Shown: positions 7,800 through 16,200, numbered from the stretch's first letter. The stretch: 64,000 bases of DNA from Subtercola boreus (GCF_006716115.1 NZ_VFOO01000001.1:1-64000); one strand, 5' to 3'. Notes: generated by a model from the sequence alone, not told the origin. Translations and numbers: made by a program.

Positions 7800-9464
7800 A
7801 TGACGAGCACTGACCGTGTCAGCGGCAATTCCCTCTTCACCGCGGAGCAGCTGCTCCGCATCTCCGCCTATGGTGTTCAGCAACCGCTGAGCGAGGGAGA
7901 CATGGTCTTTCTCGCCGGGCAGCTGTCTCCCGATCTCATCGTCATCATTGAGGGTGGAGTCGACCTCGTGCAGGCCGCTACGGTCGGGGCTCCGGAAGAA
8001 GTGCTGGCCCGTTTCGGACCGGGCGAATTCGTTGGCGAACTGAATCTCCTCACCGGACAGCGGATCTTTGTTTCCGGCCGTGTCACAAAGCCGGGCCTCT
8101 ACCTGCACATCGCTCAGAGCGACTTCCGCCGAGTGATGTCTGACGAACCTGACATATCAGACATTCTGCTGCGCGCACTCATCGAACGTCGTGAGCGACT
8201 TCAGGGGAACGGCGCCGCTCGAGCGATAACGGTGGTCGGTTCCCTGTTCTCGTCTCCGTCCCTCGCTCTGCGCACCTATGCAGCGCGACAACAGCTGGCG
8301 CACACCTGGTTTGACGCTGAGAGCGTCACCGGTCTCTCCTTGCTCCGGAGCACCCGGACAACCGTTGACCAGCTGCCTGTGGTGATTCTGCCAGACCGCG
8401 TCATCAAGAACGCGACGCCAGGGGAGCTGGCCCAACATGTCGGCCTTTCCGTTCCACCTGGCTCAGACAGCCTCGTCGACCTCGCGGTTGTCGGCGCCGG
8501 TCCGGCCGGCCTCGCGGCTGCGATGTACGGAGCTTCCGAGGGCCTGGCAACCATCCTGCTCGACTCAGTGGGCACTGGCGGGCAGGCAGCATCGAGCGCT
8601 CGAATCGAGAACTACCTCGGCTTCCCCTCGGGCCTCAGCGGTACTGAGCTGACATCGAAAGCTTTGGTTCAGGCCGAGAAGTTCGGGGCAAGACTGTACA
8701 GCCCGTGCAGGGTGGTGAAGCTGGACACGAGTGCCGAACATCTGGAGCTGCTCCTCGACGACGATTCTGTCGTGCGCGCGCGAGCAGTCATCATCGCGAC
8801 TGGCGCTCACTACCGGGGGCTTCCGCTGGAGGGCTGGGCGCGGCTCGAGGGCGCAGGCATCTACTATGCGGCGACAGAGATCGAAGCCCGTCTCTGCGGC
8901 AACAGACCGGTGACCGTCATCGGTGGAGCAAACTCCGCCGGCCAGGCAGCGCTCTTTCTCGCCGAACGTGGCAGTCACGTGACGATAGCCATGCGCAGAT
9001 CGGACCCCGCGAGCACCATGTCTGCGTACCTGCTCGACAGACTCAAGGCGCATCGACTCATCACCATACTTCCCGCAACCGAAGTCACCCTTCTCACGGG
9101 AACGGATTCGCTCTCGTCGATTGTTCTCACCGATCGCGTCACCGACCACGCGATCGAGAGAGAATGCCACGGGCTTTTCTGTTTCATCGGCGCGGAGCCC
9201 GCCACCGAATGGCTGTCAGACTCCGGGGTCAGCACGGATCACGACGGCTTCATCCTCACTGATGCCCCAGCACGAGGCGGCGAATTCCAACCCGAGGCCT
9301 ACGAACTACTCGCCAGAGCGCCCCTCCCGTTCGAAACGAGCGTCCCGACTGTCTTCGCTGTGGGTGATGTACGCCACGGTTCGATGAAACGAGTGGCAGC
9401 GGCCGTGGGCGAAGGCGCCAGTGCTGTTCATTCCGTGCATGCAGCGATCGGTGTACAGAACTGA
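7800..9464 (+). CDS. cyclic-nucleotide-binding domain / thioredoxin-reductase-like flavoprotein
   Basis: A 554-aa three-part protein. Residues 1-125 are a CAP-family cyclic-nucleotide-binding fold (GDMVFLAGQ, then GPGEFVGELNLLTGQ). Residues about 135-215 resemble a glutaredoxin-like fold without cysteines (ALRTYAARQQLAHTWFDAE...LPVVILPD). Residues about 220-554 are an FAD/NADPH reductase with GAGPAG, the NADPH motif VIGGANSAG and a C-terminal GDVRHG FAD motif. The redox CxxC of thioredoxin reductase is replaced by AATE (about residue 357), so it cannot reduce thioredoxin in the standard way. AGAGGAAG precedes the ATG. It ends the operon; the electron acceptor is unknown. Confidence 0.88.
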   Translation: MTSTDRVSGNSLFTAEQLLRISAYGVQQPLSEGDMVFLAGQLSPDLIVIIEGGVDLVQAATVGAPEEVLARFGPGEFVGELNLLTGQRIFVSGRVTKPGLYLHIAQSDFRRVMSDEPDISDILLRALIERRERLQGNGAARAITVVGSLFSSPSLALRTYAARQQLAHTWFDAESVTGLSLLRSTRTTVDQLPVVILPDRVIKNATPGELAQHVGLSVPPGSDSLVDLAVVGAGPAGLAAAMYGASEGLATILLDSVGTGGQAASSARIENYLGFPSGLSGTELTSKALVQAEKFGARLYSPCRVVKLDTSAEHLELLLDDDSVVRARAVIIATGAHYRGLPLEGWARLEGAGIYYAATEIEARLCGNRPVTVIGGANSAGQAALFLAERGSHVTIAMRRSDPASTMSAYLLDRLKAHRLITILPATEVTLLTGTDSLSSIVLTDRVTDHAIERECHGLFCFIGAEPATEWLSDSGVSTDHDGFILTDAPARGGEFQPEAYELLARAPLPFETSVPTVFAVGDVRHGSMKRVAAAVGEGASAVHSVHAAIGVQN

Positions 9465-9490
9465 CGTCGCGGCCGTTGGCGCGGAGGAGA

Positions 9491-10342
9491 CTACCTGAGC
9501 CAGTGTCGCGGCAGATCGAGGGCAGCCGGTAGAGCGGTGTCACCGTCGCCCCGAGCTGCATTGACCTGCGCCTGCGTGAGGAACAGTGCCTCCGAGAGGT
9601 CCGCTCCTTCGAGCCGGGCGTCGCGGAGGTCCGCACCGAGGAGATCGACGCCCGCCAGGTCGACGTGCCGGAGATCCGCGGCGATGAGGTAGGCGCCGCG
9701 GAGATCGGCTCCGCACAGCCGGCGCGCACGGAGGTCACGACCGGCAAGGTCCGCCGAGGGATGCACGTCGGCGTCAGTGTCGGCGCTCGTGCCGTACCCG
9801 CCGCGCGCCTCCTCGCTCACGGCGATCAACAGGTGCCGGACATCCGCGCGGACAGCCTCAGCGTCAGACGCGAGGATCTCGGCAGTGTCGCGGTCGAGCA
9901 TCCGCTGGATCTCGGCTCTGAGCTGGGCGACGGGCGCTGAGAGCTCCGTCGAAGAGGCTCGTTCGGCTGCTTCGACGAGGTACCAGAGCATCTCGTGCAG
10001 CTGCCGGGCGACAGCGAATGTGCTGAACATCTCGGCACTCGTGTCAGGGCGTTCCCTCCAGCTCGTTCCGCCGAAGAGGTTCTGCGACACATACTGGCCC
10101 GCGCCGAAGCAGTCGAAGACGGTGCATCCGCGAAAGCCTCGTGCGGGCAGCGATTCGTGGATGGAGCAGGAGAAATCGTCTGCCAGATTCAGGCATGGCG
10201 TGCCCGCTGGCTTGTCGATCGGGAACTCGCTGGATCTCTGGAAGCCGAAGGCTGTGCAGCAGAGGGCGAAGCAGTCCGCGCAGTTGGCGCGAAGGGCCGC
10301 GCGGTCGTCGGTGGTCGCGTCGGGAGGGTCGGTTGAGGTCAT
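9491..10342 (-). CDS. Cys-rich pentapeptide-repeat protein
   Basis: A 283-aa cytoplasmic protein. The first ~80 residues hold a cysteine cluster (CADCFALCC, then PAGTPC, FSCSIH and GCTVFDCFGAGQ), likely a metal or zinc site. Residues about 185-260 are pentapeptide repeats of the A(D/N)LxX kind (ADLAGRDLRARRLCGADLRG and following), which fold into a right-handed quadrilateral beta-helix. This head-plus-repeat arrangement recurs in actinobacteria with no known function. I start it at the ATG at 10342, which overlaps the stop of the upstream GNAT gene; in-frame sequence further upstream lies inside that gene. It converges on the flavoprotein gene with a 26-nt gap. Confidence 0.82.
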   Translation of the reverse strand: MTSTDPPDATTDDRAALRANCADCFALCCTAFGFQRSSEFPIDKPAGTPCLNLADDFSCSIHESLPARGFRGCTVFDCFGAGQYVSQNLFGGTSWRERPDTSAEMFSTFAVARQLHEMLWYLVEAAERASSTELSAPVAQLRAEIQRMLDRDTAEILASDAEAVRADVRHLLIAVSEEARGGYGTSADTDADVHPSADLAGRDLRARRLCGADLRGAYLIAADLRHVDLAGVDLLGADLRDARLEGADLSEALFLTQAQVNAARGDGDTALPAALDLPRHWLR

Positions 10343-10878
10343 GGGTGAACGGTCTTTCTGGAGTGGTTCCCGGGGAAGGCGAGCTGGGCAACCATCTGTA
10401 TCCGGCGTCCGTAACGGTCGAGGCCACGTTCGGCCTCGACCCCGATGAGTGAGCGGTGGAAATGCGTTGTCGGCTCTTCCTCGACAAAGCCCGCGTTCGC
10501 GTAGAACGGACCATTCCATGGGATGTCCGCGAAAGTTCGAAGCGAGATCCGGCTGTAGCCGCGGATGCCCGCCTCACGTTTGGCGGCCTCGACGAGCATC
10601 CGGCCGATACCTCTCCGCGCATCCCGGGGTGCCACGGAGAGTTGCTCCACGTGGCAGACTCCCTCGACTTCCAGAACGTGGACGAAGCCGGCGATGTGAC
10701 CATCGTCGAGCTCGGCAACCATAATGAACCCGGGCTCGGAAGCGCGTGCAGCACCCGTCGGCGCGGGAGCCCAATCATCGGGCGCGAGCTCGTTGATCAG
10801 GAGTTCGTCGGCCTCGTTCTCGATCCTTTCCAGGGCTTCGAAGTCGGCCGGCTGGGCGGGGCGGACGAGGCATGGCAT
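10339..10878 (-). CDS. GNAT-family N-acetyltransferase
   Basis: A 179-aa protein with the GNAT fold: the N-terminal strand-helix VRPAQPADFEALERIENEADELL, the central strand VCHVEQLSVAP, and the acetyl-CoA pyrophosphate loop RDARRGIGRMLVEAAKREA (R/Q-x-x-G-x-G/A). The C-terminal part ends in the conserved YANAGFVEEEPT motif. I chose the ATG at 10878; 42 in-frame codons upstream look non-coding. It is followed by the Cys-rich pentapeptide gene with an ATGA overlap. It would transfer an acetyl group to an amine of an unknown small molecule or protein. Confidence 0.85.
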   Translation of the reverse strand: MPCLVRPAQPADFEALERIENEADELLINELAPDDWAPAPTGAARASEPGFIMVAELDDGHIAGFVHVLEVEGVCHVEQLSVAPRDARRGIGRMLVEAAKREAGIRGYSRISLRTFADIPWNGPFYANAGFVEEEPTTHFHRSLIGVEAERGLDRYGRRIQMVAQLAFPGNHSRKTVHP

Positions 10879-11019
10879 ATAGCCAGCGTAAGCGCGCTGC
10901 ATCTGATGGCTGGCGCAACACATTCCGTGGGCCAATCGCGCGGAACTCAGCTTCGGAACCGAACAGTCTGATGCGGCCGAGTTCGGTAGAGACAGAGTCG
11001 ACATGTTTGGACCTCGTGA

Positions 11020-11460
11020 TTACGTTGCCAGGAACAGTCCCCGATTGCGGATCAGACGTCTGAGGTACCGGGCAAGAACAAGCCGCTCCGCTATCCAGCC
11101 GGCCGGTCCGAACGGTGCGGTGAATGTCACGCGGTCCGTCATCTGTGTACCTGACGAACTAGCGGCGAAGAGATGCTCGTGACGGAACGATCTGAAAAGG
11201 CCGTTGACCTGCTCGTCGACAAAGCGCTCAGGAGCATCGAATTCGGTCACTCGGCTTTTCAGATCGAAGCGCAGTCCTAGGTGCTTCGCACTGAACGTCA
11301 CTTCCTGATCGAGCCCAATCAGGCCGGCCACGACGTCGCCCGATGCCCGTTCGCCGCTTTCGGCTTGCGACTGTTCGTGAAGGCCGATGTCCTTTGCTCG
11401 GTCGAAGAGCTCACTCACGCTCCGGGTGGATTGAGTGATGCATTCGAATGTGACGGTCAC
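11020..11460 (-). CDS. SRPBCC-family (START-like) ligand-binding protein
   Basis: A 146-aa single-domain protein of the SRPBCC helix-grip fold. It opens with FECITQSTRSVSELFDRAKD, continues through LGLRFDLKSRVTEFDAPERF and a strand FRSFRHEHLF, and ends with the long helix ERLVLARYLRRLIRNRGLFL that closes the pocket. The start is GTG at 11460 with AGAAGG six bases upstream. Relatives include polyketide cyclase-like and cell-division-inhibitor-annotated proteins, and they bind hydrophobic ligands. It is separated from the GNAT gene by about 140 nt and is probably its own unit. No ligand can be named. Confidence 0.78.
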   Translation of the reverse strand: MTVTFECITQSTRSVSELFDRAKDIGLHEQSQAESGERASGDVVAGLIGLDQEVTFSAKHLGLRFDLKSRVTEFDAPERFVDEQVNGLFRSFRHEHLFAASSSGTQMTDRVTFTAPFGPAGWIAERLVLARYLRRLIRNRGLFLAT

Positions 11461-11604
11461 GCTCTACCTTCTCCCCTTGGGCGCTAGACGCGGAGCGTCG
11501 AGCGGAAGATCGTCACAGCGGTCGCGGCTGAACATCTGATGGTCCCATTAGATCAGCTGGGATCTCCCTTCGTCATGCGGGACGGGGACTCCGCACAGTG
11601 GTCC

Positions 11605-11633
11605 AAAAATCGCCCGCACGCTGCGCTGGCGAC
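11605..11633 (-). terminator. Rho-independent terminator of the DUF4214 gene
   Basis: On the minus strand, 20 nt after the stop of the DUF4214 gene, a hairpin forms from GTCGCC-AG-CGCA, loop GCG, TGCG-GGCGAT and is followed at once by TTTTT. The stem is ten pairs (one G-T) with a 2-nt bulge. Stem, tight loop and U-tract together fit an intrinsic terminator. Confidence 0.65.
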
Positions 11634-11653
11634 GCCGTCCCAAGGAACTTCGT

Positions 11654-12532
11654 CTAGGCGAAGCGGGCGGAGGCGCGCTGGTAGTACTCGTCACTTGCGG
11701 TGAAGCCTGCCCGCACGGCCGAATCCCCGCGGCTGAGGTCCGCCGCCGCCCAGAGCTGCAGTCCGCTCTCGTCGGGGAATCGCGCGAGGAACCGGTCGTA
11801 GATCGTGGTGACCCGGCGGCGGGCGGCCTCAGTCGAACCGTAGATCTGGTCAGTCAGCCACGGCCTGGTCGAGTTGAGGTCGGGGTGCATCCAGTTCTGC
11901 GACATCATCTGGGCGTAGGACGCGGTCAGCCAGAACCCTCCTTCGCCGCCCATGGCCTCACGACCGAGGATCGTCGCGTAGAGCGTGTCGAGAAACGACC
12001 CGTCATTCGGGTTCATGCCGTACCGGGCTGCGGCGCGCAGGTAGAACTCGTCGGATTCGAACAGTGCCTTTTCGATGTCGTCATTCGTGACAGCGCCGCG
12101 ATGCATGGCTTCGAGCCAATTCGCGATGCCAGCCGGCTCTCCGTCGCGACCGAGCACCGTCTGGTAGGCCTGCTCGATCCGGATGGTGCGATATTCGTCA
12201 CTGTTGGCGAACCCGTCGGCGATGATGCTGCGGGGCGCGCCCGCCGCGAGTTTTGCCGACCAGAAGGCAACATCGTCGGCAGAGGGCTGGCGCGACAGGA
12301 AGTCGGCGTAAAGAGCGGTGATGAAGGCGGCCCGCGGCGCAGCGGATGCTCTGCTGACGCCCGCGGCCTGTTTCGCTTGAGACTGCGGCACTGAGGCTGA
12401 CTCCGAGGCGGCCCGAGTCGACACGACACGTACTTCCGGCGCTGCTTGCGCTGATGGTGCGATCGTGGCGGTCAATGCCGTAGCGAGAACGGCCCCCGCC
12501 ACGATTCTGGCGATATGCATGCCTGTTGACAT
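11654..12532 (-). CDS. secreted DUF4214-domain protein
   Basis: A 292-aa protein with a clear Sec signal peptide (basic start, hydrophobic AGAVLATALTATIAP, cleavage near AQA-AP at about 31). After a ~35-residue linker come several copies of the DUF4214 helical unit: ALYADFLSRQPSADDVAFW, QAYQTVLGRDGEPAGIANW, LYATILGREAMGGEGGFW and IYDRFLARFPDESGLQLW, each ending in an ADGF/ESDEF/ASDEY motif. DUF4214 is common in large secreted and S-layer proteins and calcium-linked surface proteins; its role is not known. GGGAGGAAAG precedes the start. It is an extracellular or cell-wall-associated protein with its own terminator. Confidence 0.85.
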   Translation of the reverse strand: MSTGMHIARIVAGAVLATALTATIAPSAQAAPEVRVVSTRAASESASVPQSQAKQAAGVSRASAAPRAAFITALYADFLSRQPSADDVAFWSAKLAAGAPRSIIADGFANSDEYRTIRIEQAYQTVLGRDGEPAGIANWLEAMHRGAVTNDDIEKALFESDEFYLRAAARYGMNPNDGSFLDTLYATILGREAMGGEGGFWLTASYAQMMSQNWMHPDLNSTRPWLTDQIYGSTEAARRRVTTIYDRFLARFPDESGLQLWAAADLSRGDSAVRAGFTASDEYYQRASARFA

Positions 12533-12734
12533 CGACTTTCCTCCCTTGCGGACCGACCTTGCCGGCCCCAGCCGCGTTGTTCGGCTTCCCCGCCCACCAC
12601 CGTAACGACGGAGGAAGGATGCGAGCAGAGTCTGTGAAATTGCTCAGTGAACGACGACGTCTTCGAGTTCGCCCGGCGACCCCCACTGGCTCGTCACAGT
12701 CGGCATAAGACCTGTGACAGGAGCCAGACGGGAT

Positions 12735-13382
12735 CTATGAAGAGCGGGTGCTGAGTTCCTTGATTCTCGCGATGTAGTCCTCAACTACACGTGCCCCCTC
12801 GAAGTTGTAGACGCTGGACCCTGTTTTGTTCACCGCGACCGGCAGTACGACTCTGCCTTGATCAGTTTCGATGGTGAACACGATCCTCGAAAGGGGTCGT
12901 ACTCCAGCCATGATCTGCACCCGTGAGATGTGGGTGATGTGACTCCAGGGTATTGAGACGTAGTCTGATCGTTTTCCGTATCCCCACCCGAGGTGTACCC
13001 CCTCACGGTCTGCGCGGACAAGGTAGAAGACCAGGAGCAAGGGCGGGCTCGAGCCCAGCTCGCTCAGAGCCTGCCTGAGCCCAGGCCGTACGTCAGAGGT
13101 GAAGACGAGAGCATCCGGTCGCTCCGAGATCACCCGCGCACGGCGGTCGTTAGCGCGATGACCGATCACGGCGAAGACGCCTATGACGACGGCGAAAATG
13201 ACCCCGCTGATCGCGACTGTGGTCACCAGTACGAAGGCTCCTTGAGATTCGTCGAGGCTCTCGACTGAATCGGCCTTGAAAAGCAGGCCTATTCTGACCA
13301 CGATGAAGATCCCGAATACTGCCAGGAACGCGCCGCCAATGACCTGTCTGGTGCGGGACTTTGACTTGGACGTCGGAACCAT
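12735..13382 (-). CDS. two-helix membrane protein with PH-like C-terminal domain
   Basis: A 215-aa hypothetical protein. Two hydrophobic segments lie at about residues 14-34 (IGGAFLAVFGIFIVVRIGLLF) and 48-72, giving an N-terminal membrane hairpin. The cytoplasmic remainder has the alternating strands of a PH-like domain (DALVFTSDVRPGLRQAL, SDYVSIPWSHITHISRVQ, FTIETDQGRVVLPV). AAGGAG lies at a good distance from the ATG. It resembles small bacterial PH-domain membrane proteins of unknown function. It stands alone, about 160 nt from the TPR gene. Confidence 0.7.
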   Translation of the reverse strand: MVPTSKSKSRTRQVIGGAFLAVFGIFIVVRIGLLFKADSVESLDESQGAFVLVTTVAISGVIFAVVIGVFAVIGHRANDRRARVISERPDALVFTSDVRPGLRQALSELGSSPPLLLVFYLVRADREGVHLGWGYGKRSDYVSIPWSHITHISRVQIMAGVRPLSRIVFTIETDQGRVVLPVAVNKTGSSVYNFEGARVVEDYIARIKELSTRSS

Positions 13383-13544
13383 CGGGAGATACTCCTTCTG
13401 CTCCCAGTGTGCACGATCTCCGACAGTGCCATCTCAACCAGTGAAGGCCGATTCGACCGAACTGGTCCATGCGCAAAGCAGTCGATAGCGGCCGGTATGC
13501 CGAATGTCGGACGCTTGCGAACTTAATCACCCCGGCTGGCTCGC

Positions 13545-14069
13545 CTAGCCAACTCCGTCTGTATCGTCGACTTCTGAATCCTCTGCTAATGCTCGAACAG
13601 CATCTTCGTCCCCGGCCTGCGCGGCCTTCCACAGCCAGCTTGCTGCTTCCTCCTCGCGGCCTTCCCGCTCGAAGAGCAGCGAGAGGTTCCAGGCTGAGTA
13701 CGCGTCGCCAAGCTGGAACGCGCGCCGATAGAGCTGTTCGGCAGCATCCCGGTCACCCTGCTCGGCAAGACGGTTGGCCAACGGAAGCATGCACATGAGG
13801 TTGCCCGCCGCGACCCCATCGACGAACGTCCTGTGTCCCTGGTCAGCCCGATCGGTGGCGACAAGCAGGTGTCCAAGGGACGCCCAAGCCGAATCGTAGT
13901 AACGCATACCTTCTCGCAGCTGAGTCTCCGCGCCTTCGTCAGTGAAGAAGTGCCACCTCCAACAGCCCACGACCCCGACCGCGTACAGTCGATCTTCGCT
14001 TTCGAGCGTCGGCAGCGCCTCAGTCATCAGCGCAAGTGCGCGGCCGTACTCCCCTCGCCCGTGCTCCAC
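13545..14069 (-). CDS. tetratricopeptide/Sel1-like repeat protein, start disturbed by probable frameshift
   Basis: The open frame encodes helical repeats of the TPR/Sel1 kind: DSAWASLGHLLVATDRADQG, MCMLPLANRLAEQGDRDAAE, QLYRRAFQLGDAYSAWNLSL, LFEREGREEEAASWLWKAAQ, then AGDEDAVRALAEDSE. The only start in this frame is a GTG at 14069 with no ribosome site. In the neighbouring frame an ATG at 14104 gives MDDRDLAMFHHEWSTGEG, which would run naturally into EYGRALALMTEALPTLES if one G were added to the GGGG run (plus-strand C at 14051-14054). The gene is therefore probably 13545-14104 with a 1-nt deletion or sequencing error. Such proteins are protein-protein adaptors. Confidence 0.65.
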   Translation of the reverse strand: MEHGRGEYGRALALMTEALPTLESEDRLYAVGVVGCWRWHFFTDEGAETQLREGMRYYDSAWASLGHLLVATDRADQGHRTFVDGVAAGNLMCMLPLANRLAEQGDRDAAEQLYRRAFQLGDAYSAWNLSLLFEREGREEEAASWLWKAAQAGDEDAVRALAEDSEVDDTDGVG

Positions 14070-14157
14070 TCGTGGTGGAACATCGCGAGATCCCGATCGT
14101 CCATCTCAAAACCCCCACCCAATCCTCCTACCGCGGCGGGCGTCCACCGGGACGATG

Positions 14158-14298
14158 TCAGCCGCCTGTGAAACTGGAACGCATGCGTTGCAGCTCGGCC
14201 TCCTGCGCGAATTCCGCTGAAGTCAGGGGCGGTCCCGGGCGAAAGAATCGGACGGTGGCGATGACCACACGTCCTGCGACTCGCATGAACTTCCTCAT
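14158..14298 (-). CDS. 46-aa small protein of unknown function
   Basis: A short frame with good coding character: ATG at 14298, preceded by AGAAGG at 8-nt spacing, ending at TGA 14158. The product is basic at the N-terminus (MRKFMRVAGRVVIATVRFFR), then GPPLTSAEFAQEAELQRMRS. The first half could be an amphipathic membrane-associated helix, the second a charged helix. It lies between the MFS gene (111 nt upstream) and the TPR gene (54 nt downstream) on the same strand. I recognise no family. Confidence 0.45.
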   Translation of the reverse strand: MRKFMRVAGRVVIATVRFFRPGPPLTSAEFAQEAELQRMRSSFTGG

Positions 14299-14409
14299 GA
14301 CTTACCTTCTCGCATCTGACAGCGAATGGGTAGGGACGGCGATAGACGCCAGGCTCGACCGCAAAGGCGTTCTCTCTGTCCGTGTTTCTGAAGCGGACCC
14401 CTACCGGGA

Positions 14410-15615
14410 TCAACCGACGCGCGGCCTCCCTGGGAAAGCGATCAGCGAGAAGAGCGCCGTGAGTGTGGATGCGCCGACAACGATCCAGATCACCATCGAC
14501 GGGCCGGAGGCTCCGACGACCACGCCTGCCACGAGCGTGCCGGCGCCGACTCCGAGGGTCATGGCGCTGACGACCCAGCCGTTCGCCTCGGTGAGAACAG
14601 CGGGCGGGCTGAGCTCGGAGATCCGTTCGAAGACCTGGCCGAGCGTCGGAGGGAGCATCAGCCCGGAGATTCCCGCGGCGACGATATAGGCCAAGGCCGG
14701 AAGCGCTGTGGCGGCGAGCGGGAGATACCCGACAGCGAGGAGGATGCCGCACAGGGCCAGCAGGCGTTCCGGAGTGGAGCCGAGAGGCCGGATGCCGACG
14801 ACAGTTGCGCCGATCAGAGCGCCGACGGCGTTGACAGCGAGGATCCAGCCGGCCAGTCCGGGGTCGGCCCGGGCCGCCTCGGAGGCGGTGGCGACGATGG
14901 TGAGCGCTCCGACGGGAAGGCCGATGCCGAACGTGAAGGCGGCGACCCGTGCGACGGCGGGCAGGAGGATGGGGGACTGCTCGCCGCTGTGCGCGGTGAC
15001 ATTGCTGGGCCGCTTCGTCGACGCGGCTCGCGGGGCGGGGTTGATGCTGAAGGCGAGCGCGCCGATCAGGCCGAGCCCGCCGGCGAACAGCAGGTTGCCG
15101 ACCGGTCCGAAGACGGCGATACCGGCGACGGTCAGCAGGGGGCCGATGATGAAGATGATCTCCTGGGCTCCGGCGTCCAGGCTGAAAGCCGCTTTCAGCG
15201 GGGGGCCGGGGCTCACCAGTCGCGGCCACAGTGCGCGAAGCGCCGGCTCGAGCGGCGGCGTGAAGATTCCTGCGGCTGCGGCAAGTGCTATCGCTGCTCC
15301 CGGCGCCGGGTCGAGAGTCAACGCCATGCCGGTGAACGCCAGGAAGCTCAGGATGCCGCTGACGACGAGAACAGTGACCTGGCCGAATCCGTCGATGAGT
15401 CTGCTGAGGAGCGGCTGCCCCACGGCGCCTGCGACGACGTAGACGGCTGTGATCAGACCGGCAAGCGCGAAGTCCCCGCTCGTCGAACGGACGAGCTGCA
15501 CGATCGCAAGGGCCGCCATCGCGCCGGGGAGCCTCCCCAGAAGGGAGGTGATCAACAGGTAGCCGGTGTGCCTGGTTCGCAGAACGGAAACCACCGGGTA
15601 GGACGAGCTTGTCAT
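14410..15615 (-). CDS. MFS transporter
   Basis: A 401-aa integral membrane protein with about twelve transmembrane helices and no signal peptide. The first half carries the MFS helix-2/3 loop region (GQPLLSRLIDGFGQ) and the second starts near IGLPVGALTIVATASEA after a hydrophilic central loop of about 25 residues. The sequence resembles drug- or metabolite-exporting MFS proteins of actinobacteria. The ATG at 15615 is used; 25 upstream in-frame codons look non-coding. It lies 37 nt downstream of the HxlR regulator on the same strand and is probably controlled by it. The substrate is unknown. Confidence 0.85.
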   Translation of the reverse strand: MTSSSYPVVSVLRTRHTGYLLITSLLGRLPGAMAALAIVQLVRSTSGDFALAGLITAVYVVAGAVGQPLLSRLIDGFGQVTVLVVSGILSFLAFTGMALTLDPAPGAAIALAAAAGIFTPPLEPALRALWPRLVSPGPPLKAAFSLDAGAQEIIFIIGPLLTVAGIAVFGPVGNLLFAGGLGLIGALAFSINPAPRAASTKRPSNVTAHSGEQSPILLPAVARVAAFTFGIGLPVGALTIVATASEAARADPGLAGWILAVNAVGALIGATVVGIRPLGSTPERLLALCGILLAVGYLPLAATALPALAYIVAAGISGLMLPPTLGQVFERISELSPPAVLTEANGWVVSAMTLGVGAGTLVAGVVVGASGPSMVIWIVVGASTLTALFSLIAFPGRPRVG

Positions 15616-15652
15616 ACAAGCCAGTCTGGTGCCCTGCTCAGAGAGACCGGGA

Positions 15653-16156
15653 TTACCGAGGCGCGCTGAGACGAGTGGATGAGGGTGCATCGTCGGGGCG
15701 GTAGCCGGGGTACCCCGGCCCTCGACGGAAACTGATGTCTTCGAGATGGACCTGCTGCTTGCAATGGGAGCAGGCGACCATGGCGTCGAAGTCGTGGCCG
15801 CAGGTGTCGTGCTCGAAGATCAGCGGGTCTTCGTCTGGGCTGAGAGCGTGAGCGCGACCCCAGGTCGCCATGGCGAGCAGCACGGGATAGGTGTCCCGGC
15901 CTTTCTGTGTCAGCAGATACTCGTACCGGGCGGGGTGGTCCTGGTACGCGGCCCGCTCGAGGAGACCTTCTTCGACAAGCGTCTTGAGCCGATCCGTCAG
16001 GATGTTTCGGCCGATGTCGAGCGCCTCCTGCAATCGATCGAACCGCTGGTTGCCATAGAAAGCCTCCCGAAGGATCAAGACATTCCAGGCGTCGCCGAAG
16101 ATGACGCTGGCGCGGGCGATGGTGCACGGCCAAGCCGACGTATCTGTGCGCTTCAT
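15653..16156 (-). CDS. HxlR-family (MarR-like winged helix) regulator
   Basis: A 167-aa protein with the HxlR signature: CTIARASVIFGDAWNVLILREAFYG at the N-terminus, then RFDRLQEALDIGRNILTDRLKTLVEEGLL, a winged helix. Unlike most HxlR proteins it carries a C-terminal extension with cysteines (HDTCGHDFDAMVACSHCKQQ), a likely zinc ribbon or redox site. GGAGG lies at good spacing before the ATG at 16156. It is upstream of the MFS gene and divergent from the hydrolase at 16310, with repeated sequences between. HxlR proteins with cysteines often sense aldehydes or electrophiles, but this one is not assigned. Confidence 0.88.
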   Translation of the reverse strand: MKRTDTSAWPCTIARASVIFGDAWNVLILREAFYGNQRFDRLQEALDIGRNILTDRLKTLVEEGLLERAAYQDHPARYEYLLTQKGRDTYPVLLAMATWGRAHALSPDEDPLIFEHDTCGHDFDAMVACSHCKQQVHLEDISFRRGPGYPGYRPDDAPSSTRLSAPR

Positions 16157-16200
16157 AAGTCCTCCAGGTGGGTGTCGACCGTCGCTCCCGCCGTGCGACG

